Assembly: GCA_963377175.1 (NCBI GenBank) | Contig: CAUJNA010001002.1 | Span: 859,883-923,882, forward strand | Direction: 5' to 3' | Length of the DNA: 64,000 nt | From: Effrenium voratum | Taxonomy: Eukaryota > Sar > Dinophyceae > Suessiales > Symbiodiniaceae | Shown here: positions 43,641 through 53,881 of the stretch, in pieces | How the letters are laid out: every line of letters begins with the position of its first letter | Position numbering within the stretch: the stretch's first letter is position 1 | Position numbers and translations under genes: made by a program | The notes under the pieces: model-generated | Told to the model about the DNA's origin: nothing | The model's database searches: none | What the model saw: the letters and a program-made list of their open reading frames with translations, nothing else

Positions 43641-43772
43641 GGTCTTTGGGCTCGCATTTGTTTCTTTTTTGGTCTATAGGGCCTATAGAAAGTCACCAAA
43701 GAATAGGGTCTTTCTTGTTCCTTGGCTTTCTTTGGGTCTTTGGGTGTCTGGTCCTTGGGTCTTTTGTTCCTT

Positions 43773-43867
43773 CCTAGACTCTCCTTCTGACCCGAAATAA
43801 CAATGGGTCAATGACACCATTATTTTGGGCAATGACCCCCTTTTTTAAGGGTCATGGAGAGTCCAGG
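43773..43867. mobile_element. element A copy
   Basis: CCTAGACTCTCCTTCTGACC to GGTCATGGAGAGTCCAGG. Confidence 0.85.
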
Positions 43868-44373
43868 TGTGGGTGTCTTTTGTTCCTTGGCGTGTTTGAT
43901 TCTGTGGCAGGTGTTTTATTGCGCGGTTTTGGTTCTGTTGAGGAAAAGCCACACAAAGTGGTTCGCGAACATGCCAAGGATTTGACCACAATCTAACGAG
44001 ATTGATTTGGCGAACCTTTTCAGGAACCACCAAGAAAACGAGAACAAAAAGGAGCGCCCAGCCAACCGCCCCCCCCAATAAAAAGAAACATTCGAGTAGG
44101 TGGTTCTACCGTTAACATAGGTACCCTCCCTCCAACAATCATGGAAGCTGACAGGCGGGTTTTGGAAAACTATTTTCCTTTTGGGCAACCCCTTTGTCCA
44201 CTTCCATGATTGTTGGACAAAGGGTATATGTCAAGCTAGAAATGGTTTTCCCTTTGGCTTCCGTTGAAACCAAGGGTGAAACGATGCCCCGTCGAGAAGC
44301 ACGCCCAAAGACAAAAATAATCGTGAGGCCTGTCCGCGTTGGTCGAACCAAGTTGGCAAAGAATCCATCTCTA

Positions 44374-44448
44374 CCTAGACTCTCCATGACCAATAGAAAA
44401 TGGGGTCACTGCCCAAAAGAAAGGGGTCATGACCACGGTGACTCTAGG
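44374..44448. mobile_element. element A copy, shortened interior
   Basis: TA|CCTAGACTCTCCATGACC to GGTCATGACCACGGTGAC, TCTAGG|TA. Confidence 0.8.
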
Positions 44449-44609
44449 TACTGGAAGCTGATCGATCGTTTAACCTTTTAGGGCCCGGTTTGGTCAAGTT
44501 ACCCTTTGATTTCTGGGTCCTTTGGGCAGGGGAGACAAAGACTTTCTGTGGAGGTTTCTTATAAACAAAGGTTCCATGGCTTTTCCGCTCTCGTTGGTCC
44601 GGGTTTTAG

Positions 44610-44662
44610 GTTTGACTGCCGCAGCGGCCTTCCATTTGAAGATGAGGGACAGCTCAGGCAGG
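44610..44662 (+). CDS. candidate exon 18
   Basis: CCGGGTTTTAG|G acceptor, phase 2. Reads FDCRSGLPFEDEGQLRQ, exit CAGG|GCAGGG (GC donor, phase 1), which fits the next island. Confidence 0.4.
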
Positions 44663-44908
44663 GCAGGGCTACCTCGATGATTTTAGACTTAGCTAAGCGG
44701 GTAGAAATCATGGTTTTAAGCAACTTACTCTGGTTGTAAGTCCTCTACGGGACCTAACTAGGGCTAATAGCAGTTTAGCTAGCTCCCGGATCATCTAAGT
44801 ACCAATTTCCGCTTAGACTCCCAAAACGCAAAGGAAAGGAAGGAGGAGGGTCCCTGCGAGGGATATTGTCTTCCCGGGGGTCTCTTTTCAGGTTTTCTTT
44901 TCAGATTC

Positions 44909-45138
44909 CTCGCTGGTGCCAGAGAGGCAGGGAATGAGAAATGGAATGACCCTCAACCATCCAACTGGTGGCTAGGTCCCCCAGTAGCGCCCTGTTACCC
45001 TTTTGTGGGGGAGGGTTCCCCTACTAAAACAGACTACAGAAATCTAACCTCTCCACTGGAGGACCTAGGGTGGTTTCCTTTACGGGAATATCAAAACGGT
45101 TCATTCCCACCTTCCCTACTTCTCGCACCGATCGCAAG
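44909..45138. mobile_element. element E copy 3 split by a nested element B
   Basis: CTCGCTGGTGCC...CCAACTGGTGG | element B | GGTGGTTTCCTTTACGGG...TCGCACCGATCGCAAG. In uninterrupted copies the text is CCAACTGGTGGTTTCC, so GGTGG was duplicated. Confidence 0.9.
44972..45068. mobile_element. element B copy 11 nested in element E, 5 bp duplication GGTGG
   Basis: GGTGG|CTAGGTCCCCCAGTAGC to CACTGGAGGACCTAG|GGTGG. Confidence 0.95.
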
Positions 45139-45424
45139 ATTCGGAAGCCCCTGAAGTGGCCCGTCTGAATTGGCGCTGAAGAGTGACAGCCCAAGGCTTC
45201 TGCCACGTCTCTTGGCGCCTTTGTTGTTCAGACTTGAGATTCAAGCTGTGAAAAAGAAAACCTCATCAACCCATTGGCACCCTTCGCTTACAACATGGGG
45301 TCTACCAAAAGTTATGTTGGTGTTTCCTCCATGTTACCTTGAAATTACATCGCACCCAGTTTCCTCCATGTCCGTTTTGCGCAAGCTCCCAAAGCTTCGG
45401 CCATGCGCCAGTGAAACTCGCCCG

Positions 45425-45490
45425 TAGACTCTCCATGACCCAAGATGGAGTCATCACCCCTTTCGTTTGGGTTATTGTTCATATTCTATC
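45425..45490. mobile_element. element A, left half only
   Basis: TAGACTCTCCATGACCC; the right half is lost. Confidence 0.5.
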
Positions 45491-45814
45491 CCATAAAAAA
45501 CGGGTTGGACGCGGATGCCCTTCATTATGACAAACCATGGCGTCAGCGCACCTTTCCTTAGTATACGGGCAAAGCTAGGCAAACACTGCAAGCAGAAGCT
45601 TCATTAAAAGCACGGAGACCACACAACATGGCAACCAGATATAGTCACAGAGAAACACCCCGGAGTGCTAAGTACAAAATAAGTTCACCTCGTTGTACAG
45701 CTGCCTTTGACCTCCCTGCGACTTTGACCCCCAAGTCCCGAAGCTTGCCCGGAGGCAAACACAAACACAGCCCAAAAGAGACATCCATACACGCAGGTTT
45801 TTTGTGGCTTTTGT

Positions 45815-45941
45815 CTTGCTGGTGCGATAGGCAGGGAATGAAACATGGAATGACCCTTATAAACCATCCAACTGCTGGATTCCTTTAAGGGGACTAAAGC
45901 CTGGGTTCATTCCCACATTCCCTACTTATCGCACCAGCAAG
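45815..45941. mobile_element. element E copy 4, complete
   Basis: CTTGCTGGTGCGATAGGCAGG to CTTATCGCACCAGCAAG. Confidence 0.85.
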
Positions 45942-45995
45942 TTGTGACTTTTGCACCAAGTCTTAAAGTCACAGCCCTTTCCGCCCCTGGAGAAG

Positions 45996-46038
45996 GCAAA
46001 CTTGCAGATCGTGTCTACCGCTTCAACAACATTGGCAG
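45996..46038 (+). CDS. candidate exon 19
   Basis: CGCCCCTGGAGAAG|GC acceptor, phase 1. Reads KLADRVYRFNNIG(R). Donor GGCAG|GTGGTGG, phase 2. It joins exon 18 in phase, but its exit does not fit island 47252, so a linking exon may be missing. Confidence 0.4.
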
Positions 46039-47035
46039 GTGGTGGCCCTGACGTTTGAATCTAAAGTTGGATTCTAAAGTTGGAGGTCGTATGTGTTGCT
46101 TTTCTGAAAAGGGGGTATCTTGCCCGTGTATTGTTGGGGTTCTATTTGGGTGTGAGCTTGTTTGAGTTGGGACCGATTTTTGTGGTTTCAATTGGAACCG
46201 AAAGGAGAATGCCGTTTGGGGGGGGGGTCTAAAAAGACACCCTATTGTCTACTTTGAAGATTGTGTTGGCATTGTACCTGCTTATTTGTTTCCCGAAAGT
46301 GGGTGTAGTTTGTGCATTTTGAAATAGGGGTGCCTGGGCACTGCATTTTGTTGTTGTTGTTGGTCGTATGTGTTTGTGCATTTCCTGTTGTGTTCAGGTG
46401 TATTTTACTTGTTCGGACATTCATTTTATATTGCCCATCACTATGCAACAGGAATTGTCAATTGCAAGTGTCTGAAATCTGCAAATGGGTCTGTCTCAAA
46501 GCAAGAGAGCCCCAGAAATGATGAATGGGTGGCCTTTTGGTTTCGCTTGAGGTGAAAAGGGTATCCTCCAAATAGGATACTCAAGTATGACCCTCGCTGA
46601 AGTGCATGAACAACGTCCATGCCCATCGGCACCAGTGGATGAAATGCTGATCCAGTGGGTTGCTTCCTTTCTCCACTTTTCTTTGGGGGGGAAGAGTTCA
46701 TACGAGAAATCAAATAACAAGAGCGCCCTGTCTTTCCCACTGGGCTCTGGGAATTTTCTGGGGCAACATGGGCTTGTATCATACGGATCTGAGCCCCAAC
46801 GGATGGTTTCAAGTTGGTTTCCCTTTCAAACTGGTCTGAGGCTTCTTGTTTCGTATGTGGAGTCTCCTTCCGACCCGTCAGCTCTAGCCGCTAGACCAGC
46901 CATGTTTCTCCACCAAAATCGCCACCCTGAGGGTCCCGGGACCCCTCCAATGCACACCCCCGGACCCGGACCCTCCAATGGAGAACCCCGACCAACCAGT
47001 TTGGAGGGCCCCCCAAAACCATCCATCGACCCTTA
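46039..47035. other. intron-like spacer
   Basis: Unique sequence apart from the CCAATGCACACCCCCGGACC repeat at 46945-46990. No splice-bounded island seen. Confidence 0.4.
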
Positions 47036-47137
47036 CCTAGAGTCTCCTTTTTGACCCCTAGAAAAAGGGGCCCATTTGACCCCTTAATTTTGTGCAACGA
47101 CCAACCATTTTTTTAAGGGTCAGAAGGAGAGTCTAGG
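47036..47137. mobile_element. element A copy, TA-flanked
   Basis: TA|CCTAGAGTCTCCTTTTTGACC to GGTCAGAAGGAGAGTCTAGG|TA. Confidence 0.9.
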
Positions 47138-47251
47138 TAGAGCAAAAGACACAAAAAAACCAGTTGGCCTTTGGCCCTCTTGTTTGGATCGCGAGTTGAC
47201 CGTGGCCATCTTTGGACGCCGCGGCGCGCGGCGCGCGCTGCTCGGTGGTAG

Positions 47252-47340
47252 GCACAGTGGTGCCGGTGGAATGCTTCCACGTTCGCTTCCAGTCGGCGCT
47301 GGGGCAGCGGCACTTACTCGGACTCCGCGCCTCGCTACAA
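47252..47340 (+). CDS. candidate exon 20
   Basis: TCGGTGGTAG|GC acceptor, phase 1. Reads TVVPVECFHVRFQSALGQ, RHLLGLRASLQ with high GC3. GT donor CTACAA|GTTTCC, phase 0. The whole patch 47205-47370 is GC-rich and open in other frames on both strands, so frame choice is tentative. Confidence 0.35.
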
Positions 47341-48554
47341 GTTTCCTCGAACTGAAGCGGGTGTTTGGGGGCGGTGCGGGTCAATGGGGGGGAAACCTCA
47401 GGGAATTTTAGGGAAGACTAAGGAACCCGAAAGGAAATCCAAGGATTCCTACAAAACCCTAAGAAAGGCTAGGGAACCCTAGAGGTTTCCTAGGGAACCC
47501 TAGAAAACCTTAAGGAACTCTTCTCTAGGGAGCTCAGAACCATAGGCGCACGGCTTATGCGAGGCTTTTGCCTTGCTTCGCTAGGGGATGAGAGACTGAA
47601 TCCGATCTTAAGCAACCCGACAGGGGCTCTCAACTACCTACCCTCCCTCCCTGCCTACCCCCTTCAAAAATCACATAGAAAGGGCGTGTCATGCTGGTTT
47701 GGATGGTGTCTCCGCGAGTTTTCACGAAAGGAACCGGTTCAAAAAGGGGGTCCATTTCCCCACAGCTTCGAAGCAGAATAAGCAGAATTGGGGGGGCCCC
47801 CATCCTTGGAGTAAGGGGACTTTTGATGGTCGTCTTCCAACTTCCACAAAGGGTTCATCACTTTTCGAGCGGAACACCCGCATGTGCCTAGGACGAGCTC
47901 ATTAATCCATGGTTAACGTTGGCTGCCCTAGGATCTGCCCTAGGATCTGCCCTGTACCCCTAGGATTGGCTTTAAAGAGTAATACATGGGGCTGAACGAT
48001 GGTTAAGACCATTCTCCCATGGTCATGACTTGATTTAGCCTTAGCCCCCATTCTACTTGCCCCTTTCATTATCCTGCTTCGATGTTCGGCCAACTTAGTA
48101 AGGGGTCAACTAGTTAGAGCCCACGATTCACAGGGGACTAGCCGAACGCCCAAGTGCCCCTTTCGGGGTGGTTGAAAAATTATGTTAAGGCTCACAGGCC
48201 CCAATCTCGAGGGTGCCTCATTTTGAGACACCCCCACTTTGTGTGTTTTTTGGAGTAGAATCGCTCGCCGTGGTCCAAATGGGCGAATTCGGCGGGGGGG
48301 GGGGGGTTGTCAATATGGCGCCTTGTGCCGCCTTCTAAATAGGATACCAAACAGAACCCCCCCGCACATCAGTACATGTTGACCTAACTTCCTTTGGGTG
48401 GAGGTATGTTTGTTTGTCTAATTTTACTTTTGCCTGCTTTTCAAAGGAGGACTTGGGGATTGGTTACTGGGAATTAAGTTTTCCCGCCCAATTGCTGACG
48501 ACTTTCCCTTTTTCTTTCACGACTTGGTCCCATCCATGCAGAGATCACGCTGAG
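47341..48554. other. intron-like spacer
   Basis: CCCTAG/AACCCTAAG degenerate tract (47440-47520), a poor element G-like stretch (about 47800-47925, ending ATTAATCCATGGTTAACG) and a short CTAGGATCTGCC duplication (47928-47953). No gene seen. Confidence 0.4.
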
Positions 48555-48622
48555 GTGAATACGGGGAAATGAGCGGCAGCATTGTGCTCTCGCAGCAGCT
48601 TTCCTGCGATAGCCGGCAACAT
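48555..48622 (+). CDS. candidate exon 21
   Basis: GATCACGCTGAG|G acceptor, phase 1. Reads EYGEMSGSIVLSQQLSCD, SRQH. Exit CAT|GTGCTC (GT, phase 0). Element A starts 10 bp downstream. The internal ATG at 48569 leaves a start codon conceivable. Confidence 0.5.
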
Positions 48623-48631
48623 GTGCTCACA

Positions 48632-48722
48632 CCTAGACTCTCCATGACCCTTAACAAATGGGGTCATTGCCCAAAATCAAGGGGTCATGACCCCATTTTT
48701 TAAGGGTCTAGGAGAGTCTAGG
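48632..48722. mobile_element. element A copy, 10 bp downstream of exon 21
   Basis: CCTAGACTCTCCATGACCC to GGTCTAGGAGAGTCTAGG. Confidence 0.9.
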
Positions 48723-49316
48723 CAGGTAGAAACGCAGGATGTGATCAATCGCCATCATACTGCTTCATGTTTTCCTTGGGAAACCACCAGAGGTGCCAGA
48801 TAACTAGCTAGTAGTTTTGGAATTGTCTCAAAGGGAAACACAGAGATGCTACATCGCCCATATTTGTCCGTTGTCCCCACGGTCAACAAACAGGGCATGG
48901 GTGCTTCTTTGCATGTTTCATCGCACCTGGCTGAGGGATGGCTTTGGACCACATGTTAATGGGGCTGCGGTTTTTGTTGAAGGCACACACACACACACAC
49001 GCGTTTTTGGTCAGGTTGGTTAAAAGCGAAGAGGAAAGCCGCAGCAATTTGAGGGCCCAAATCCCTACTTTGACACAGAGATTGGCCTGGATGCTTAAAT
49101 GTCGATAGGGAGCCTTGCCAGATGATATTTCATATTTAGCCCGGGTGACGTTTAAAATCAATGTTTAAGGGGAAAGAACTCGGGAACTGCGAGGTTCGGG
49201 TTACTCGGGCCGAGCAGGGTCTGGATTCAAGTTGTCGTGGCTTTGCTTCCGAACAGCTCTGACCGGGGGTTCGGGGTCACTCGATTCTTCCCCGAAAAAG
49301 TGGATATATTTAGATA
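48723..49316. other. intron-like spacer without recognised element
   Basis: A short (CA)n run at 48983-49000; otherwise unique. No coding island accepted. Confidence 0.45.
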
Positions 49317-49412
49317 TAGACTCTCCTTTTGACCCTTAAACTAATGGTTGGTGATTACCCAAACGAAAGATTCGGGTCATGACTCCCATGTTTTAGGGAT
49401 GGAGAGCCTACG
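49317..49412. mobile_element. element A copy, right end decayed
   Basis: TAGACTCTCCTTTTGACCC to AGGGATGGAGAGCCTACGG. Its right end overlaps the acceptor of the next island. Confidence 0.75.
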
Positions 49413-49479
49413 GCTGGGCTCCACTGGCGCGATTTTTCGCCACTTTTGGAGCTTGCGCCGCGGGACAGTCCGAAACACG
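49407..49479 (+). CDS. candidate exon 22
   Basis: GGATGGAGAG| acceptor (inside the element A end), phase 0. Reads PTAGLHWRDFSPLLEL, APRDSPKH. Canonical donor CACG|GTGAGAC, phase 1. An alternative frame (GWAPLARFFATFGACAAG) is also open. Confidence 0.45.
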
Positions 49480-49826
49480 GTGAGACAACTCCAACCAGAC
49501 GCGAAGGTGCTTGGTCCGGACGGCTCTGGCTCGGCTGAGACGTGCCAAAGACTCTCGAAGGGGAGTGAGACTCAGAGCCAGACATGCTTCGCGTACGAAT
49601 TTTCTCTTGACCCGTTTAGCTGACCAACCAAGTTTTTAGGGTCAGAAGAAGATCTGATTCCTGTACCACTGTGACTCAAGTGGTCTTTTGTCATGGCTTA
49701 CCTTCACGATCCGCACACCTTGTCCAGGCTGGTGCTCTTCCGGAAGGGGCTCTTAAGCATAGACCAATGGTTTAACTGCGGTTACATACTCTCTGTCAAG
49801 CGGCTTTGCAGTGTACAATTATTATA

Positions 49827-49925
49827 CCACTCTCCATGACCCTTTAAACAAATGCAAATGGAGTCATGGGCCGTTTCTTTGGGTAATGACCAACCAGTTT
49901 TAAAGGGTCAGAAGGACACTCCAGG
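49827..49925. mobile_element. element A copy
   Basis: ACCACTCTCCATGACCC to GGTCAGAAGGACACTCCAGG. Confidence 0.75.
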
Positions 49926-49967
49926 TACATATCATCAAACACCCAGGGGATCGGGACCCATTCCAGG

Positions 49968-50185
49968 TGCGGCCGAATGTGAGCCACAATCAAAGTAGGT
50001 GAAGGTAGGTGAAGGGGCAGTCCCAGCCGGAAATAGTTTCGGAATTCCGCCTTTCTATTTCTTGAAGCATGGTTCTGGCATTTTTGTAGGGCAGTCCCAG
50101 CCGGAAACAGTTGCGGCCGCCTTTCTATTTCTTTACATGGTTCTGGGTTCTGGCATTTTTGTACCAGGTTTTGATTGTGACTCGT
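49968..50185. mobile_element. element J copy with internal duplication
   Basis: GAATGTGAGCCACAATCAAA at the left, GGTTTTGATTGTGACTCG at the right. The block GGGGCAGTCCCAGCCGGAAA...TTCTTGAAGCATGG is present twice. Confidence 0.75.
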
Positions 50186-50246
50186 GTGCCTTTTGTTACA
50201 CATGCCTGAGGCATGTCCAGCGGCCCACGCGCCTAGCCTCGCACAG

Positions 50247-50288
50247 GGCGCCGGAACGTCATGCGCCCCGGCTGGAAACCATCCGCCG
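50247..50288 (+). CDS. candidate exon 23, 42 bp
   Basis: GCCTCGCACAG|GG acceptor, phase 1. Reads RRNVMRPGWKPSA, the most GC3-rich of three open frames. Donor GCCG|GTGAAGC, phase 1. Element B copy 12 starts 22 bp downstream. Confidence 0.4.
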
Positions 50289-50309
50289 GTGAAGCTCGGC
50301 CCATGGTAG

Positions 50310-50393
50310 CTAGGTCCCCCAGTGCCCGTCTCTCCCCTTTTTTGGGAGGAGGGTTCCCGTGCTGAAATGGACTACAGAAAAAAAGGGAACCCC
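50310..50393. mobile_element. element B copy 12, fills most of a 145 bp predicted intron
   Basis: CTAGGTCCCCCAGTGCCC to GACTACAGAAAAAAAGGG; right terminus lost. Confidence 0.75.
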
Positions 50394-50433
50394 ATTTTGC
50401 TGTCGAGTCTTTCGAGTGGTTTGGGACCCTAAG

Positions 50434-50780
50434 GCAAAGTCTTTCCTGCTGGTGGCAAAGAGCAGAGCACGAGCAGAAGTAGTAGCAGTAGTAGTAGAAG
50501 GAGAAGTAGTCCAAGCAGAAGCAGGAGTAACAGTATAGAAGGACACGGTAGCAGTAGTAGTAGCAGTAGCAGTACTACTACTGATGATGAAGGCCCAGAC
50601 ACGATGGGTCCCCTAACGGGAGTTGACGCATCAGCTGACTGTGCAACACGACGTGTGGAAGGGCTGCGCACTGTGGACATGACGGCTGACACCATAGCAA
50701 GATCGAGCTCCTCACAATCTAAATCCCTATTTGGGGTGGAACTAGAACGTGGTTCTGATGGTGGAGACAAACGTGTTGAG
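50434..50780 (+). CDS. candidate exon 24, Ser/Arg-rich
   Basis: GGGACCCTAAG|GC acceptor, phase 1. 115 sense codons open KVFPAGGKEQSTSRSSS and continue with RRRSSPSRSRSN, an eight-Ser run, TTTDDEGPDT and a folded-looking part (GVDASADCATRRVEGLRTV). The Ser/Arg stretch is encoded by AGT/AGC/AGA triplets. It resembles the RS segments of splicing regulators, but no RNA-binding motif is visible. Exit GTTGAG|GCCATGG (GC donor, phase 0) is tentative; the frame is open to 50915. The - strand is also open (Leu-rich) because of the triplet repeat. Confidence 0.5.
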
Positions 50781-50998
50781 GCCATGGTTGAACTCTCACG
50801 ACGGCGGCACCCTTTATGCACACACACACACACACGACTAGCTTCATGCGCTTTGAGCAGCGTGTTGAAGTGCAATGTGGGCTTGCCCAGGATTGACAGC
50901 TACTGGCAACTATAAAGAGCAACCACAGTGGATGTCTTCAAGCGCTGTGCCTTGGGCGACGGCTTAATCCAAGCGGTTAGTAGTAACTGTAGTAGAAA

Positions 50999-51030
50999 CC
51001 TGTCGACCCTTCAACTTCGCAAACCCTTAG
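50999..51030. repeat. left direct repeat flanking the triplet array
   Basis: CCTGTCGACCCTTCAACTTC, repeated at 51770-51800 with two changes. Confidence 0.75.
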
Positions 51031-51032
51031 TA

Positions 51033-51225
51033 ACTTAGTAGTAGTAGTAGTAGTAGTAGCAGCAGCAGCAGTAGTAGTAGTAGTAGTAGCACTACGTATT
51101 AGTAGTAGTAGTAGTAGTAGCAGCAGCAGTAGTAGTAGTAGTAGTACTACGTATTAGTAGTAGTAGTAGTAGTAGCAGCAGCAGTAGTAGTAGTAGTAGC
51201 AGCAGTAGTAGTAGTAGCAGCAGCT

Positions 51226-51265
<40 letters not shown>

Positions 51266-51522
51266 CAGCAGCAGCAGCAGCAGTAGTCGTAGTAGCAGCA
51301 GCAGTAGTAGTAGTAGTAGGAGTACTACGTATTAGTAGTAGTAGTAGTAGTAGTAGCAGCAGCAGCAGTAGTAGTAGTAGTAGTAGTAGTACTACGTATT
51401 AGTAGTAGTAGTAGTAGCAGCAGCAGTAGTAGTAGTAGTAGTACTACGTATTAGTAGTAGTAGTAGTAGTAGCAGCAGCAGTAGTAGTAGTAGTAGCAGC
51501 AGTAGTAGTAGTAGCAGCAGCT

Positions 51523-51553
<31 letters not shown>

Positions 51554-51588
51554 CAGCAGCAGCAGCAGTAGTCGTAGTAGCAGCAGCT

Positions 51589-51640
<52 letters not shown>

Positions 51641-51678
51641 CAGCAGCAGCAGCAGCAGTAGTCGTAGTAGCAGCAGCT

Positions 51679-51715
<37 letters not shown>

Positions 51716-51768
51716 CAGCAGCAGCAGCAGCAGCAGCAGTAGTCGTAGTAGCAGCAGCTGTAGTAGTA
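51033..51768. repeat. GTA/GCA trinucleotide array, 736 bp, structured
   Basis: Alternating (AGT)n and (AGC)n blocks. AGTACTACGTATTAGT recurs five times (about 51090, 51145, 51325, 51390, 51445) and GCAGCAGCTGTAGTAG at least five times, so longer blocks were duplicated after the triplet expansion. TAG stops occur in the Ser frame; the poly-Leu/Thr/Ala frames on - are artefacts. Confidence 0.97.
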
Positions 51769-51839
51769 CCCTGTCGACCCTTCGACTTCGCACACCCTTC
51801 GACCCCCCCTCCCGCCTCCGCTCGCGTTTTTTGTCGCAG

Positions 51840-51893
51840 GAGCATGTGGTGGAGTTCGACCCCTTCACCTGGCGGTGTCAAGGTACCTCTGAG
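51840..51893 (+). CDS. candidate exon 25
   Basis: CTCGCGTTTTTTGTCGCAG| acceptor with strong pyrimidine tract, phase 0. Reads EHVVEFDPFTWRCQGTSE, ending TCTGAG|GCGTGG (GC, phase 0). A canonical GT donor TCAAG|GTACC at 51882 would give phase 1. Only this frame is sensible. Confidence 0.6.
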
Positions 51894-51957
51894 GCGTGGA
51901 GTCGAAGCGTCGAAATCCGAAAGCGGAGGAGTCACCCCGGTTCTAGACGTACCGTTT

Positions 51958-52043
51958 CTAGGTCCCCCAGCTAGGTGCCCCTACTAAAATAGCCCACAGA
52001 AAAAAGGGTACCCTTACTCTAACCTCTTTACTGGCGGACCTAG
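51958..52043. mobile_element. element B copy 13, internal deletion
   Basis: CTAGGTCCCCCAGCTAGGTG to CTTTACTGGCGGACCTAG; about 30 bp of the T-rich interior is gone. Confidence 0.85.
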
Positions 52044-52122
52044 TTTTGGTCTAGGGCGCCTGAAACCACCTGTTTGTAGACCATTTGGGTGCTTCCCAAC
52101 ATAGGAACCCCTAAAATAGGTA

Positions 52123-52191
52123 CCTGGAGTCTCCATGACCCTTGAAAAATGGGTCCATGACCGCATTATTTTGGGTCATGGAGACTCCAGG
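52123..52191. mobile_element. element A copy, short
   Basis: TA|CCTGGAGTCTCCATGACCC to GGGTCATGGAGACTCCAGG. Confidence 0.85.
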
Positions 52192-53759
52192 CAGTGTGTC
52201 CTTGTTGGTTTCCCCTTGAGACCACCCGTTTGCAGGTCCACCATTGTGAGGAAACCATGTAACTTGCTGGTGCGATAGGGAGGGAATGAGGGAATACAGA
52301 TTCTCTGGATGGTAAAGGCAAACCAGAGGAAACCAGACTTGGGGCCATTGAGCGGCACTCTGAAAGAAGTCAAATTCATTGGTGTGACTCGACCGGGTTG
52401 CCCCAAAAGGAAAGTTTGAAAACAAGTGGGTATGGGTCAAAATAAATACCCACCAGGGGACCGCAGGTTTTAGTCTTTGGTTGCATTTATCAGGGTTCCA
52501 TTTTGGGTACGGATTTTTGACCCACAGCCAAGTGGCTTTCCCATGAAACCTGCAAAAGGTCAGACCATGAAGGCAAATTCGGGGGAAGCAGAACGCCAAT
52601 GAAGATTGGAAGGCCACGAAGGGTTCCACTGGTTGCAGAGTTCAGAGAGAAATGGTGAAGCAATCAGGGCATATGGTCACAGGGGGGTCTTTTGGCCTTT
52701 TGTGAGAAAATTGGCAACCCCCTCAAAAAGGAATCCTTTACAAGGGGGTCCATCATTTTTCCAAAGGTGGCAAAAAGACCCCCCCCCCCAGTTATGGTCA
52801 AAACCCAATACCCAATTGTAGTGTGAACGGGTGACTCAGGTCCCTGAGAGAGTTTCTGGACTTGAGAGTTTTCGAGAAGACCTTCGGTCGTTGCAGCAAC
52901 CAAGGCCTTTTTGTTGAGGGCGGTTCAGGGAGTGCCCTACCCGGAAGCTGGGCACCAGCAAGTTGAACAGGAGTTGGTTTTTCTGGCCCTTAAGAAAGGG
53001 TCACCCCTTATCTTTTTCTAGATGGCCCCCCATTTTGTTTAAAGGGGAGACTCCAGGTCGCGTTTTGCCACTTTGCGGAAGTGAGCAAGGGAAAGGGCTT
53101 GGCATGTGCAGTTTGTTTTCAAGAGCTTTCTCGACACTGTCCATGTTTTTGCTTGCCGGTTCTCGGCAGGGATTGAGAACCGGAATGACCCGCAAACTCG
53201 GAACGGTCATTCCCTAGCTATCGAGAACCAAATCAAGTTTGGTTTTGCTCACATGGCCAGTTTTCGCTTGGAAGTCTTGCGACAGGCCAACATTATCCAA
53301 CAAAAGAAGGCCTTTGTGGCTCTATTGTTCAAAGGTGCCCCTTTCTATTTTTTTGAGGTGTTTCCCCTCAAAATCGAAACCAACCACCCAAAGAGTGCCC
53401 TTTGTGTTTTCCCTAAGCGAATCGACCGGATTTCACGGGATGGTTTTCTCATGTTGGGTTCAACCATATTTCGCCCTGGCAACCCAAAAGGTGATCGTGC
53501 CTTTTGTTTTGCTGGTGCTCAGCAGGGAATGAGTTGGAATGCCCCCGATAAACCGTCCAACTGGTGGTTTCCCTTCGGACCAAATCCTGGGTTCATTTTT
53601 TTATTCCCTACTTATCGCACCATTGTTTAAGGCTCAGATTCGGAGACTCCAGGTAGTGGTTTTCCTTTTGGTTTTCCTTTTGGTGTCCCTTTTCGCTACC
53701 AGAATGGCGTCACTATGTGGGGCAACTGAGTAACGTCTAAGCTGACCCTATGGAGGCCC
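52192..53759. other. intron-like spacer
   Basis: Partial E (52261-52330), an H variant (52410-52535), an E-like copy (53150-53236), family L (about 53415-53500), E (53508-53624) and an A right end (53628-53655). No coding island accepted. Confidence 0.4.
53508..53624. mobile_element. element E copy, serves as empty site for B insertion
   Basis: TTTGCTGGTGCTCAGCAGGG to CTTATCGCACCA; contains uninterrupted CCAACTGGTGGTTTCC. Confidence 0.8.
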
Positions 53760-53881
53760 CAGTTGTTCAGTGGCGGCAATTCTGTTTCCAACTTTTTTTT
53801 TGGTGGCTGCCCCACTAAAAATGGAATCTTCCTCAAAAAGGGTTCCGTTTGTTTTTCTTCTCCGGGGTCACTGAACAACTG
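53760..53881. mobile_element. element C copy 5
   Basis: CAGTTGTTCAGTGGCGGC to GGTCACTGAACAACTG. Confidence 0.85.

Noticed and set aside
45170..45427. 85-codon + frame (DSPRLLPRLLAPLLF...)
   Set aside because: Plausible composition but no acceptor or donor, and it overlaps the end of the element E copy; too weak to call.
51392..51935. Poly-Leu, poly-Thr/Ala and poly-Tyr/Cys frames on the - strand
   Set aside because: Produced by the GTA/GCA triplet array; no other coding features.
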